From positions 3,410,001-3,474,000 of the forward strand of contig NZ_CP045929.1 of NCBI RefSeq assembly GCF_009664835.1: a DNA stretch of 64,000 bases, written 5' to 3'. This document shows, in pieces, positions 45,290 through 56,882 of the stretch. Below the pieces are notes generated by a model. The model saw only the letters and a program-made list of their open reading frames with translations. It was not told the origin of the DNA and ran no database searches. The DNA is from Allosaccharopolyspora coralli (lineage in GTDB: Bacteria; Actinomycetota; Actinomycetes; Mycobacteriales; Pseudonocardiaceae). Made by a program: the position numbers and the translations under genes. How positions within the stretch are numbered: the first letter of the stretch is position 1; each line of letters starts with the position of its first letter.

Positions 45290-46902
45290 GACGCGTCCCC
45301 AGGCAGTCGCGCGGTGAACACCGCGCCCCCATCCGCGCCGGTCTCCACGGAGATCGCGCCGCCGTAGCGGCGTACCGCCTGTCCCACCAGCGCCAGACCG
45401 AGCCCGCGACCGCCGGATTTCGTCGACCAGCCGCGGTCGAACGCGCGCCGCGCCGCTTGTGCGTCGAGGCCGCTCCCGTTGTCGGCGACCCGGATCAGCA
45501 GGCCGTCGTCGCCCCCGCGCACGGTCACCGACACCGCCGGGGTTCGCGGCTCCGGCCGGTCCAGCGACGCGTCCACCGCGTTGTCCACCAGATTCCCGAG
45601 GATCGTCACCAGGTCGCGTGCGGCGAACCGCTCGGTGACATTCTCCGCCACCGTCGTGTCGTCGGTGAGCGTGACCGCCACGCCCCGCTCGTGCGCCTGA
45701 GCCGACCGCCCGAGTAGCACCGCCGCGAGCACCGGCTCTCCGATCGCGCCGACGACGGTGTCGGTGAGCCGCTGCGCGAGTTCCAGTTCGGCGGTCGCGA
45801 ACTCGACCGCTTCCGACGGCCGGTCGAGTTCGATCAGCGACACCACGGTGTGCAGCCGATTCGCGGCCTCGTGCGCCTGCGAGCGCAGCGACTCGGAAAA
45901 CCCGCGCACGGTGTCGAGCTCTCCGGTCATGGCCTGCAGTTCGGTGTGGTCGCGCAAGGTCACGACGCTGCCCTGGTCGCGACCTCCGCTGCGTACCGGA
46001 GAGACGTTGAGCAGCAGGACGCGATCGTCGGTCAGGTGAACCTCGTCCCGCACGGTCCCGCCGGACCGCAGGGCCTTCGCGAGATCCTCGGCGAGACCGA
46101 GTTCGTCCACTGTGCGCCCCTCGACCTCCGATGGTCGTTGCGACAGCAGGACGGCGGCACCGTCGTTGCACAACGTCACCCGCCCCGTGGGCGAGACGAG
46201 CAACAGTCCTTCGCGCACCGCGTGCAGGATCGCGTCGTGGTGGTCGACCCGCCGACGCAGCTCGACGGCTCCGAGTTCCCCGGTGTGCCGCCGCAATCGC
46301 GCACTGACCCAGTAGGTCGCGAGTCCGCCGACAGCGAGTGCCGCCAACGCCACCCCCACCAGTGGCAACACTTGCGCGCGCACTTCGTTGGTGAGTACTC
46401 GCACGGTGATCCCGACGCTCACGAGCGCCGAGACCCGCCGTTGCGGATCGAGCACGGGAACGACCGCACGCACCGAAGGGCCGAGCGTGCCGGTGTAGGT
46501 CTCGGTGAACACGCGACCGGACCTCGCCTGCGCGGTGTGCCCCAGGAACGGCTTGCCGATGCGCGCCGGATCCGGGTGGGTGAACCGGATCCCCGCCGGG
46601 TCCATGATCGTGACGAAGTCCGCCCTCGTCTCGGACCGCACGTCCTCTGCCACCTCCTGCAACGTCGCGGACGGGTTCTCGGCCCGCACCGCCTCCCGGA
46701 CGTGCGGCGAGGCCGCGAGCGCCTGTGCGAGCGCGACGACCTCTCCGCGCGCCGCTTCCTCGGTCCGGCGCACGCCGTCCACGTAGGCCAGAACCACGCC
46801 GGCGAGGACGACACACGTCACGACGACGACCTGCAGCACGAACAACTGCCGAGCGAGGCTCCATCCGTCGACGAAGCGGGCGGGGGACCGAGTCTGACGC
46901 AC
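45286..46902 (-). CDS. CitA/DcuS-like sensor histidine kinase
   Basis: A 538-aa membrane kinase. A first membrane helix (QLFVLQVVVVTCVVLAGVVLAYV) is followed by a periplasmic sensor domain with the carboxylate-binding look of CitA/DcuS (FVTIMDPAGIRFTHPDPARIGKPFLGHT), a second helix, a PAS domain (ILHAVREGLLLVSPTGRVTLCND) and the catalytic core. The phospho-His is in LRSQAHEAANRLHTVVSLIEL, with N box GNLVDNAVDAS and G boxes DNGSGL and SGGRGLGLALV. I chose the GTG at 46902 by length and to keep the promoter of dctA free; an ATG at 46986 is an alternative. Confidence 0.92.
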   Translation of the reverse strand: MRQTRSPARFVDGWSLARQLFVLQVVVVTCVVLAGVVLAYVDGVRRTEEAARGEVVALAQALAASPHVREAVRAENPSATLQEVAEDVRSETRADFVTIMDPAGIRFTHPDPARIGKPFLGHTAQARSGRVFTETYTGTLGPSVRAVVPVLDPQRRVSALVSVGITVRVLTNEVRAQVLPLVGVALAALAVGGLATYWVSARLRRHTGELGAVELRRRVDHHDAILHAVREGLLLVSPTGRVTLCNDGAAVLLSQRPSEVEGRTVDELGLAEDLAKALRSGGTVRDEVHLTDDRVLLLNVSPVRSGGRDQGSVVTLRDHTELQAMTGELDTVRGFSESLRSQAHEAANRLHTVVSLIELDRPSEAVEFATAELELAQRLTDTVVGAIGEPVLAAVLLGRSAQAHERGVAVTLTDDTTVAENVTERFAARDLVTILGNLVDNAVDASLDRPEPRTPAVSVTVRGGDDGLLIRVADNGSGLDAQAARRAFDRGWSTKSGGRGLGLALVGQAVRRYGGAISVETGADGGAVFTARLPGDAS

Positions 46903-47042
46903 GAGTGACCTGCAACCAGCCGATGAACGAAATGAACACAACAGTGACGCGCGGCCGAACGATGGCCGATAGTCACTCCGCACCATAACGGCGTGAGCTG
47001 CGACACGGCGGGCGCCTCGTACCCGCACGAGGAGGACATCAG

Positions 47043-48425
47043 GTGGCAAGCAACGACGCCGCGACCGGAACCGCGGAGAGCACACCCGCCCGCAGGGACC
47101 GGACGCACTTTCTGTACATCGGAGTCATCGTGGCGGTACTGGCGGGTGTCGCCGTCGGGTTCGTCGCGCCGGAGCTCGGTAAAGCGCTCAAACCGCTGGG
47201 AACCGGGTTCGTCGACGTCATCAAAATGATGATCTCGCCGATCATCTTCTGCACGATCGTGCTCGGTGTCGGCTCGGTACGCCAGGCCGCGAAGGTCGGC
47301 AAGGTCGGCGGTCTGGCCTTGCTCTACTTCACCGTGACGACGGTGGTCGCGCTGACGCTGGGGTTGATCGTCGGCAACTTCCTGGACCCGGGACAGGGCC
47401 TGCAAGTCACCGACGAGCTGCGCGGCGCAGGCGTCGAACAGGCCGGTGAGGGATCCGAGTCCACCACCGACTTCCTGCTCGGCATCATCCCGACGTCGCT
47501 GGTCTCGTCGCTGACCGAGGGCGAAGTGCTGCAGACGCTGCTCGTGGCACTGCTGACCGGGTTCGCGTTGCAGATGATGGGCTCGACCGGCGAACCGATC
47601 CTGCGCGGAATCGAGCATCTCCAGCGCTTGGTCTTCAAGATCCTCGCGATGGTGATGTGGGCGGCACCCGTGGGTGCCTTCGGCGCGATCGCGGCCGTCG
47701 TCGGCGCGACCGGACTCGATGCACTCAAAAGCCTCGGCATCATCATGCTCGGGTTCTACCTGACCTGTGTGGCGTTCGTCTTCGCGGTGCTCGCGCCGCT
47801 GCTGTGGTTCCTTGCGAAGGTCAACATCCTGTCGCTGCTGCGCTACCTCGGCCGCGAGTACCTGCTGATCGTGTCGACGTCGTCGTCGGAGACAGCACTG
47901 CCCCGCCTCATCGGAAAGATGGAGCACATGGGCATCAGCAAGCCGGTCGTCGGCATCACCGTGCCCACCGGCTACTCGTTCAACCTGGACGGCACCGCGA
48001 TCTACCTGACGATGGCCTCACTGTTCATCTCGAGCGCGCTGGGCGACCCGTTGAGCGTCGGCGAACAGGTCTCGTTGCTGGTGTTCATGATCATCGCGTC
48101 GAAGGGCGCCGCCGGTGTCAGCGGCGCCGGACTCGCCACCCTGGCGGGCGGCCTGCAGTCGCATCGGCCGGAGTTGCTGGACGGTGTCGGTCTCATCGTC
48201 GGTATCGACCGTTTCATGTCCGAGGCACGCGCCGTGACGAACTTTACCGGCAACGCGGTGGCCACGGTCATTCTCGGGGCCTGGACCAGGGAAATCGACC
48301 GGGACAAGATGCACGATGTCCTCGCCGGCCGGGATCCGTTCAACGAGAGCACGATGACGGACGAGCCCGCGGCGGAGCCGGGCGACGACCCGGGCCCGGA
48401 CAAGGAGAAGGCCCTCGCGAACTGA
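47043..48425 (+). CDS. dctA: C4-dicarboxylate:cation symporter (DctA family)
   Basis: A 460-aa transporter of the DAACS family importing C4-dicarboxylates with protons or sodium. Re-entrant and substrate motifs are present: LLIVSTSSSETALPRLI (serine-rich loop), GYSFNLDGTAIYLTMA and the final FTGNAVATVILG. It has about eight membrane helices and an acidic, disordered C-terminal tail (last 40 residues). The GTG at 47043 has GAGGAGG upstream. It is divergent from the CitAB-like two-component genes, so it is the likely target of that system. Confidence 0.93.
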   Translation: MASNDAATGTAESTPARRDRTHFLYIGVIVAVLAGVAVGFVAPELGKALKPLGTGFVDVIKMMISPIIFCTIVLGVGSVRQAAKVGKVGGLALLYFTVTTVVALTLGLIVGNFLDPGQGLQVTDELRGAGVEQAGEGSESTTDFLLGIIPTSLVSSLTEGEVLQTLLVALLTGFALQMMGSTGEPILRGIEHLQRLVFKILAMVMWAAPVGAFGAIAAVVGATGLDALKSLGIIMLGFYLTCVAFVFAVLAPLLWFLAKVNILSLLRYLGREYLLIVSTSSSETALPRLIGKMEHMGISKPVVGITVPTGYSFNLDGTAIYLTMASLFISSALGDPLSVGEQVSLLVFMIIASKGAAGVSGAGLATLAGGLQSHRPELLDGVGLIVGIDRFMSEARAVTNFTGNAVATVILGAWTREIDRDKMHDVLAGRDPFNESTMTDEPAAEPGDDPGPDKEKALAN

Positions 48426-48507
48426 TCGCGCACGCAGAACGGCGCCTCTCTCCACTTCGGACAGCGGCGCCGTTCCGGCGCGTCGGACTCGATGCACCGA
48501 GATCGGA

Positions 48508-48660
48508 TCACAGCAGCCAGAGCACTCCGCCGACTGCGGCGAGCACCGCCGCGGCGGCGAGAATGCCGGCCATCAGCTTCGTCGTCTTCCACAGCGCGTA
48601 CACCCCGCCGAGGAGAAACCCGGCAACGGCGAACAGCAGCAGTGGCGCGTATTCCTGCAC
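48508..48660 (-). CDS. Small two-helix membrane protein (50 aa)
   Basis: A 50-codon frame with a GTG at 48660 (MQEYAPLLLFAVAGFLLGG, then VYALWKTTKLMAG and ILAAAAVLAAVGGVLWLL). Two hydrophobic helices joined by a basic turn look like a real membrane protein. The ribosome site is weak. It lies between the convergent ends of dctA and an SRPBCC gene, 31 bp downstream of the SRPBCC gene's start region on the same strand. Function unknown. Confidence 0.6.
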   Translation of the reverse strand: MQEYAPLLLFAVAGFLLGGVYALWKTTKLMAGILAAAAVLAAVGGVLWLL

Positions 48661-48690
48661 GGAACGACCGTACCGGAGTGGAGGCGGGGA

Positions 48691-49188
48691 TCAGGACGCC
48701 CGACCGTCCTCCAGCACGCTCTTGAGTGTGGTCAACGTGGTGCGGATGTTGCGACGCTGGAAGTCGGCGAACAGCGAGCCTCGCGTGGCCGCCTTGTCGA
48801 ACGCCGCTGCCACGAAGTCCGGCCACCGGCGATCATCGGTCCAGGTTTCGGTCACGCGGGTTCCGCCGTCCACCGACTCGAACCGGTACTCCCACGTCGC
48901 GACGCGCCCGGGAAGACGCGGCGTCCGCAGCCCGATGGCGTGCACCCGGAAGGCGAAACGCGTCCCCCGCTCGGCGGCGGTCACCGTGCACCGCGTGGTC
49001 CAGTGGAACCGGCCGCGCTTGTTGTGCCCGTCGAAGACCGTGCCCACCCGGACCTCGTCCGGCACGGTGGCGCCCCGGTTCTCCGGACTCCAGCGGCCCA
49101 TCTGCGCAGGGTCGCTGACCTGGTCGTAGATCGTCGTCGGGTCGGCTGCGACGACGATGCTGTCCGAGACGGTCGTGGTCCGCGCCAT
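48691..49188 (-). CDS. SRPBCC family protein (polyketide cyclase-like)
   Basis: A 165-aa protein of the START/SRPBCC superfamily, which binds small hydrophobic ligands. Landmarks: TVSDSIVVAADPTTIYDQVSDPAQMGRWSPENRGATV, then GHNKRGRFHWTTRCTVTAAERGTRFAFRV and TWEYRFESVDGGTRVTETWTDDR. No ligand can be assigned. It is encoded just downstream of the TetR gene on the same strand and may share its control. The ATG at 49188 is the likely start. Confidence 0.88.
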   Translation of the reverse strand: MARTTTVSDSIVVAADPTTIYDQVSDPAQMGRWSPENRGATVPDEVRVGTVFDGHNKRGRFHWTTRCTVTAAERGTRFAFRVHAIGLRTPRLPGRVATWEYRFESVDGGTRVTETWTDDRRWPDFVAAAFDKAATRGSLFADFQRRNIRTTLTTLKSVLEDGRAS

Positions 49189-49255
49189 GGCTGTGCTCCG
49201 AATCTCTGTGGGGTACGGGGATCTCTGGTGTGCTGAGTGTCTGGTGTGCGAGGAG

Positions 49256-49834
49256 TCACTCGCGTGGACGGAGACCGTCCACGAGGTCGGCGACACCGGT
49301 GGCGATCGCGTCCGGAACCTGGTCTTCCGGCAACACGCCACCGGCCGCCAGGCCTGCGATGCCGTGGACGAGGGCGAACACCGAGAGCCCGATCCGCTCG
49401 ACGTCGCCGTCGACGACCTGTCCCTGGGCCCGCGCGTCGACGATGATCGCGATCGGCGCCGCACACGCCTCGCGCGCGGCGGCGCCCACGTCGTCTCGTG
49501 CGTGCTTGCGTGCCCACATGAGGTGGAGCAATTCGGGATTGGCCACCGAGAAGCGCACATAGGCTTCCGCGAACATGGCGAGCTGGTCGGTGAAGGAGCC
49601 ATCGACTCGCACCGCGCGCAAGGCGGCGCCGAGTCGTTCGAACCCGGTGAGCGCGAGCGCGTCGAGAAGGTCGTTGCGGTCTCGGAAATGCCGCCGCGGC
49701 GCCGCGTGGCTGACGCCGGCGTCACGCGCGAGCTCCCGCAGCGACAGTGCGTCTACTCCGTCCTCGGCCACGGTGCGCTCGGCGTGTTCCAGCAGCGCCG
49801 TGCGCAAGTCGCCGTGGTGGTACCGCCGTGCCAT
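49256..49834 (-). CDS. TetR family transcriptional regulator
   Basis: A 192-aa TetR repressor of the AcrR-like type. The helix-turn-helix is YHHGDLRTALLEHAERTVAEDGVDALSLRELARDAGVSHAAPRRHFRDRNDLLDAL (about residues 4-58). The C-terminal ligand domain includes a WHG-like region (HLMWARKHARDDVG). It is divergent from an SDR gene, with a perfect dyad CATTGACA-N7-TGTCAATG between them. It probably represses both itself and the SDR gene. Confidence 0.94.
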   Translation of the reverse strand: MARRYHHGDLRTALLEHAERTVAEDGVDALSLRELARDAGVSHAAPRRHFRDRNDLLDALALTGFERLGAALRAVRVDGSFTDQLAMFAEAYVRFSVANPELLHLMWARKHARDDVGAAAREACAAPIAIIVDARAQGQVVDGDVERIGLSVFALVHGIAGLAAGGVLPEDQVPDAIATGVADLVDGLRPRE

Positions 49835-49859
49835 GCGGCGGAGTGTAGCGCAATGTTTC

Positions 49860-49890
49860 CATTGACAGCATTGTTGTCAATGCCTACTTT
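49860..49890 (+). promoter_or_regulatory. TetR operator over the SDR promoter
   Basis: The perfect dyad CATTGACA-N7-TGTCAATG spans 49860-49882. It overlaps a consensus -35 TTGACA (49862-49867), followed after 17 bp by a -10 TACTTT (49885-49890). The SDR start ATG is 6 nt after the -10, so the mRNA should be leaderless. Confidence 0.8.
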
Positions 49891-49896
49891 ACGGGT

Positions 49897-50796
49897 ATGG
49901 CCGACTCACGCTGGACCACCGCAGACATGCCCGCACTCCACGGCCGCACTGTCGTCGTCACGGGCGCGACCAGCGGCGTCGGCCTCGCCACAGCGAGAGC
50001 GTTCGCACGTGCCGGAGCCCACGTGGTCCTCGCCGTGCGCGATCCCGTCAAGGGCAAGACAGCCGCGCGCGCCGTCGGCGGCAGCAACGAGGTCCGCCTG
50101 CTCGACCTCGCCGATCTCGCCTCGGTGCGTGCGTTCGGACAGGACTGGCACGGGCCGCTCGACATCCTCGTCAACAATGCCGGAATCGCGATGGTCCCGG
50201 AATCGCGGACGAAGGACGGATTCGAGAAGCAGTTCGGCACCAACCACCTCGGCCACTTCGCGCTCACCAACGCGCTGCTACCGCACATCACCGACCGGGT
50301 CGTCACGCTCTCGTCCGGCGCGCACCGCGCCGGCACGATCCACTTCGACGACTTCGACCTGCGCCGCAACGGCTACGGCATGATCAAGGCCTACGGGCAG
50401 TCGAAACTCGCGAACCTGTTGTTCACCCTCGAACTCCAGCGCCGCCTGCACCACGCAGGCTCACCGGTCCGCTCAATGGCAGCCCATCCCGGCTACTCGG
50501 CCACCAACCTCGGCACACCAGGCCGCGCCAAGGTGCTCGTGGAGGCGGTCCACCTGGCGGGGCGACTTCTCGCCCAGACGAGCACGCAAGGTGCACTGCC
50601 CACGTTGTTCGCCGCTACCCAGGACCTGCCCGGCGCCAGCTACGTCGGACCCGACGGCCGCTCCGAGATGCACGGTCACCCCACGCTGGTCGGCCGCTCC
50701 GCCGAAGCCAGCGACGTCACCACCGCACAACGCCTCTGGACCGCCTCGGAAAAACTCACCGGCGTCCCCGCAGGCATCGGAGCCCTCGACTCGTAA
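49897..50796 (+). CDS. SDR family NAD(P)-dependent oxidoreductase
   Basis: A 299-aa short-chain dehydrogenase of the retinol-dehydrogenase-like group. The cofactor motif is TGATSGVG (in VVVTGATSGVGLATARAFARAGAHVVLAVRD) and the structural NNAG is in LDILVNNAGIAM. The catalytic Ser is in VVTLSSGAH and the Tyr/Lys pair in YGQSKLANLLF. The substrate is unknown. It is under the TetR operator shown upstream, so it is probably induced by a lipophilic or aromatic compound. Confidence 0.93.
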   Translation: MADSRWTTADMPALHGRTVVVTGATSGVGLATARAFARAGAHVVLAVRDPVKGKTAARAVGGSNEVRLLDLADLASVRAFGQDWHGPLDILVNNAGIAMVPESRTKDGFEKQFGTNHLGHFALTNALLPHITDRVVTLSSGAHRAGTIHFDDFDLRRNGYGMIKAYGQSKLANLLFTLELQRRLHHAGSPVRSMAAHPGYSATNLGTPGRAKVLVEAVHLAGRLLAQTSTQGALPTLFAATQDLPGASYVGPDGRSEMHGHPTLVGRSAEASDVTTAQRLWTASEKLTGVPAGIGALDS

Positions 50797-50821
50797 CCGG
50801 CCGCGCGGCGCCAGTCGCTCC

Positions 50822-50870
50822 GCTCTCCCCACGTACGTGGTCTTTCCGCTCTCCCCACCACGTACGCAGC
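50822..50870. repeat. Direct repeat with a CCACGTACGTGG palindrome
   Basis: Two similar copies of CCGCTCTCCCCA-CGTACG lie 28 bp apart. The first contains a perfect 12-bp palindrome (50829-50840). They sit between the SDR gene and hisB. Confidence 0.6.
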
Positions 50871-50887
50871 CCAGCCACCGGCGGGTT

Positions 50888-51000
50888 CTCAGCGCCCTCC
50901 TCGCGAGGACAGCGATATCGCCGCGTAGGCCGCTACTCAAGAGATCGATCCCGCAGCGAGGAGGGCGCTGAGGTTCCGCTACCCGACCCCCCAGCCAAGA
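50888..51000. repeat. Perfect 17-bp inverted repeat plus family C segment
   Basis: CTCAGCGCCCTCCTCGC (50888-50904) and its exact reverse complement (50956-50972) flank 51 bp. Right after it, GAGGTTCCGCTACCCGACC (50970-50988) resembles part of the element at 40083-40206. This stretch marks the hisB-side edge of the block that separates hisB from hisH. Confidence 0.7.
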
Positions 51001-51021
51001 CCTTCTAGCAGAAGTTCTCAG

Positions 51022-54102
<3,081 letters not shown>

Positions 54103-54280
54103 CGACTTCCTCCGCATCGGTGACGACTCGTCCCAGGGTAGTCCGCAGCTCGCGTGCCGTGCGCGCAGCTCCCGCGGAAACCGGGAAAACGTCGAAGCCA
54201 CTCCGACGGAAGTGGGTTGCAGATCACTCTGATCGGGACGAGGGTTCTGCGGGTCCCAGACGTGTTCGATCGGAGACTCG

Positions 54281-55561
54281 ATGTTCACCACACGGCACAA
54301 GGCAGTCACGGCGGTCGCCGCCGCGGCGCTGATCATGCTGCCGTCTCTGCACTCCGCCGTCGCGGCGGCGCCGGAGACGCCACCCCCCACGCCCGGCGCG
54401 GCCTCGGCCCAGGACCGGGACGTCTACAAGGTACCGAACACCGACAGCAAGCAGCGGACGGAGATCGCGGCCACCGGTGCCCAGGTGCTCTCGTCCGCCA
54501 CCGGCGAGGCCACCGTCGAAGCCACCCGCGCCCAGGCCGAGCAACTCCGCCAAGCCGGGTTCACGTTGCAGCACCAGGCCAACGTCGCCGACGCGCTCGC
54601 CAAGCGCAGCAAGGGCGCGCCCGGGCAGTTCCCGCCAGGCGACGAGGCGTACCACACCTACGACGAGGTCCAGCAGGAAATGGACGCGGCGGCCAACGAT
54701 CACCCGGAGATCGCCGCCAAGTCCGTCGTCGGCACGTCCTTCGAAGGCAAGGACATCCCGATGATGAAGATCAGCAACAACGTGGCTCAGGACGAAGACC
54801 AGCCCGAGGTGCTGTTCAACTGCAACATCCACGCCCGCGAGCACCTCACGACCGAGATGTGCATGCGGATCATCCAGCGGTTCACCGACAACTACCCGGA
54901 CGACCCGACGGTCAAGGAGATGGTCGACACCCGCGAGATCTGGGTCATCCCGGTCAGCAACCCGGACGGCTCGATCTACGACTACGAGTCCGGCGAGTAC
55001 CAGGGGTGGCGCAAGAACCGCCAGGACCAGGGCACCGACCTCAACCGCAACTTCGGGTACAAGTGGGGCTGCTGCGGTGGCTCCAGCGGCGACCCGGCGT
55101 CCGAGACCTACCGGGGCGAGGAAGCGTTCTCCGCACCGGAGACGCAGGTGCTCCGGGACTTCGCCGAGTCCCGCGTCATCAACGGTGAGCAGCAGCTCAA
55201 GGGATTCATCGACTTCCACACGTTCTCGGAGCTCGTGCTGTGGCCGTTCGGGCACACCGAGGACGACGTCACCGACGGCATGACCCAGGAAGAACGGGAC
55301 CGATTCGAACGCGTCGGCACCGCGATGGCCGACACGAACGGCTACACCCCGCAGCAGTCCAGCGACCTGTACGTCACCGACGGCGACAGCCTCGACTACA
55401 TGTGGGGTGAGCAGCGCATCCTGTCGTTCACCTTCGAGATGTACCCGAGCTCGGGAGGCATCGACGGGTTCTACCCGCCCGGCGACGTGATCGCGGAGGA
55501 GACCGCCCGCAACGACGCGGCGGTCGACATCATGCTCCGCGAGGCCGGTGCCGGTGCCTGA
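54281..55561 (+). CDS. Secreted M14 zinc carboxypeptidase
   Basis: A 426-aa exported metallocarboxypeptidase (carboxypeptidase T-like). A signal peptide ([24 protein letters not shown]) is followed by a propeptide-like region with a coiled stretch ([17 protein letters not shown]) and the catalytic domain from about residue 123. Zinc ligands are in [14 protein letters not shown] (HxxE) and [12 protein letters not shown] (His). The catalytic Glu is in [11 protein letters not shown], and the substrate-binding Asn/Arg in LNRNFGYKW. It removes C-terminal residues from peptides outside the cell. It is divergent from hisD and followed by a strong terminator. Confidence 0.94.
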   Translation: MFTTRHKAVTAVAAAALIMLPSLHSAVAAAPETPPPTPGAASAQDRDVYKVPNTDSKQRTEIAATGAQVLSSATGEATVEATRAQAEQLRQAGFTLQHQANVADALAKRSKGAPGQFPPGDEAYHTYDEVQQEMDAAANDHPEIAAKSVVGTSFEGKDIPMMKISNNVAQDEDQPEVLFNCNIHAREHLTTEMCMRIIQRFTDNYPDDPTVKEMVDTREIWVIPVSNPDGSIYDYESGEYQGWRKNRQDQGTDLNRNFGYKWGCCGGSSGDPASETYRGEEAFSAPETQVLRDFAESRVINGEQQLKGFIDFHTFSELVLWPFGHTEDDVTDGMTQEERDRFERVGTAMADTNGYTPQQSSDLYVTDGDSLDYMWGEQRILSFTFEMYPSSGGIDGFYPPGDVIAEETARNDAAVDIMLREAGAGA

Positions 55562-55579
55562 CCGGTGACCTGAGGACCG

Positions 55580-55619
55580 CGACGGTGGGCCGTTCCCTTC
55601 GGGGAGCGGCCCACCGTCG
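55580..55619 (+). terminator. Stem-loop terminator of the M14 peptidase gene
   Basis: An 18-bp stem CGACGGTGGGCCGTTCCC with its near-perfect complement and a TTC-type loop (55580-55597 and 55601-55619, one G-T pair) starts 19 nt after the stop codon. No U-tract is present, as is usual in actinomycetes. Confidence 0.85.
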
Positions 55620-55631
55620 TGTGTGGACCGG

Positions 55632-55749
55632 GTCGACGCAGAGGGCATGTGCGAAGCTTTTGTGCCCGTAGGGCACGCCTCGCAACTGACCCGGGGCAGG
55701 CTGAGCCGTGGTACCGGACCACCTACCCACGTTCCACAACGGCTTCTCA
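55632..55749. repeat. Modular 3'-end repeat (copy 7), cut by an IS element
   Basis: Reads GTGCCCGTAGGGCAC, GGTACCGGACCACCTACCC and GTTCCACAACGGCTTCTCA. The IS element begins right at its end. The same end is seen uninterrupted next to other copies. Confidence 0.75.
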
Positions 55750-56723
55750 GAGGCTGTCTTGGATCCCGGTGGTGGGCATGTGAAGGGCCTCTGCTAGTGA
55801 TCGTGATGCCAGTCATGATCACTAACAGCAGAGGCCCGACTCAGTTTGTACCCCACGACGCCTTCGTCCAGCGCATCGGCCCGCATTCGCCGCTACCCGT
55901 CGGACATGACGGACGCCGAGTGGGCAGTGATCGAACCACTGCTGCCCACGGCGGCGTGTGCCAGCCCGGCCGGGGGGCGTCCGGAGAAGCACCACCGCCG
56001 CGACATCGTCGACGCGATCCGCTACGTCACCGACAACGGAGTGAAATGGCGCGCGCTTCCCGTGGACTTTCCGCCCTGCAAGACCGTGTACGGCTTTTTC
56101 GCTCGCTGGCGCGAGAACGGCACGGTGGAAATAATGCGTGATGCGCTGCGTGAACAGGTCCGCCAGCAGGCCGGCCGGCGCCCGCGGCCCACCGCAGCCG
56201 CCATCGACGCGCAATCGGTGCGCGCCGCCGAAACAGTCGGTGACTCCACCCGCGGCTACGACGCCGGCAAGAAGGTCAACGGCCGCAAACGCCACATCGC
56301 CGTGGACACCATGGGACTGCTGCTGGTCGTCATGGTCACCGCCGCCAACTTGCAGGACCGGCCCGCCGGGCGCCCTCTGCTGTCGCTGCTGCACCGCGCC
56401 CACCACAGGGTGCGCCACATCTGGGCCGACGGCGGCTACACCGGAACCCTGCTGACCTGGGCGAAAACAACCCTGGGCATCACCGTCGAGATCGTGAAAA
56501 AACTCGCCGAACAAACCGGGTTCGTGCCCCTGCACCGCCGATGGGTCGTCGAACGAACCTTCGCCTGGATCAGCCAAGCCCGCCGCAACACCCGCGACTA
56601 CGAACGCCTCCCCGAACACTCCGAGGCCTTCATCAACTGGGCCATGATCACTATGATGAGCCGACGACTGACCCGCCCACAAACGCGGGCCCCCACCCCC
56701 TAACCAAGATCAAAGACAGGCTC
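55750..56723 (+). mobile_element. IS5-family insertion sequence (IS1031-like group)
   Basis: A complete 974-bp element. The terminal inverted repeats are GAGGCTGTCTTGGATC at the left and GAGCCTGTCTTTGATC at the right, read inward. The flanking bases are TCA on both sides (55747-55749 and 56724-56726), a 3-bp target duplication of the TNA type. It encodes one transposase in one frame. A 20-bp interrupted inverted repeat (55786-55838; GGGCCTCTGCT and its partner) lies before the transposase start. It has inserted at the end of a dispersed repeat and not in a gene. Confidence 0.85.
55846..56703 (+). CDS. IS5-family transposase
   Basis: A transposase of about 285 aa with the IS5 layout. The N-terminal DUF4096 domain reads RRYPSDMTDAEWAVIEPLLPTA and NGVKWRALPVDFPPCKTVYGFFARW. 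The DDE nuclease core has AAIDAQSVRAAE (first Asp), IWADGGYTG (second Asp) and VVERTFAWISQARRNTRDYERL (Glu). All catalytic residues are present, so it may be active. The start is uncertain: a TTG at 55846 gives the conserved RRYPSD start, and an ATG at 55906 lies inside the domain. Confidence 0.9.
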   Translation: MYPTTPSSSASARIRRYPSDMTDAEWAVIEPLLPTAACASPAGGRPEKHHRRDIVDAIRYVTDNGVKWRALPVDFPPCKTVYGFFARWRENGTVEIMRDALREQVRQQAGRRPRPTAAAIDAQSVRAAETVGDSTRGYDAGKKVNGRKRHIAVDTMGLLLVVMVTAANLQDRPAGRPLLSLLHRAHHRVRHIWADGGYTGTLLTWAKTTLGITVEIVKKLAEQTGFVPLHRRWVVERTFAWISQARRNTRDYERLPEHSEAFINWAMITMMSRRLTRPQTRAPTP

Positions 56724-56729
56724 TCAGAC

Positions 56730-56882
56730 TCAGGCGAGCAGCAGCGCCAGCACGCCGGCGAGGATGCCCACGACCACGACGACGGCCGCGGTGATCATCA
56801 GCACCCGGACGTTCGGGCTTTCCTCGCGGATCTCGGTCTGCGCGCGCTCACGCCACTGCGTGAACGTGGTGCCTTCACTCAC
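56730..56882 (-). CDS. Small membrane protein (50 aa)
   Basis: A 50-aa protein from the GTG at 56882, preceded by GGGAGA. The N-terminal half is soluble and amphipathic (VSEGTTFTQWRERAQTEIREESPNV); the C-terminal half is one or two short helices (VLMITAAVVVVVGILAGVLALLLA). The stop codon lies 7 bp from the IS end, so the insertion nearly hit it. Function unknown. Confidence 0.6.
   Translation of the reverse strand: MSEGTTFTQWRERAQTEIREESPNVRVLMITAAVVVVVGILAGVLALLLA

Noticed and set aside
48691-49725. 344-aa minus-strand frame as one protein
   Set aside because: Only the last 165 residues look like a real (SRPBCC) domain. The first part is antisense-like text overlapping the TetR gene in another frame.
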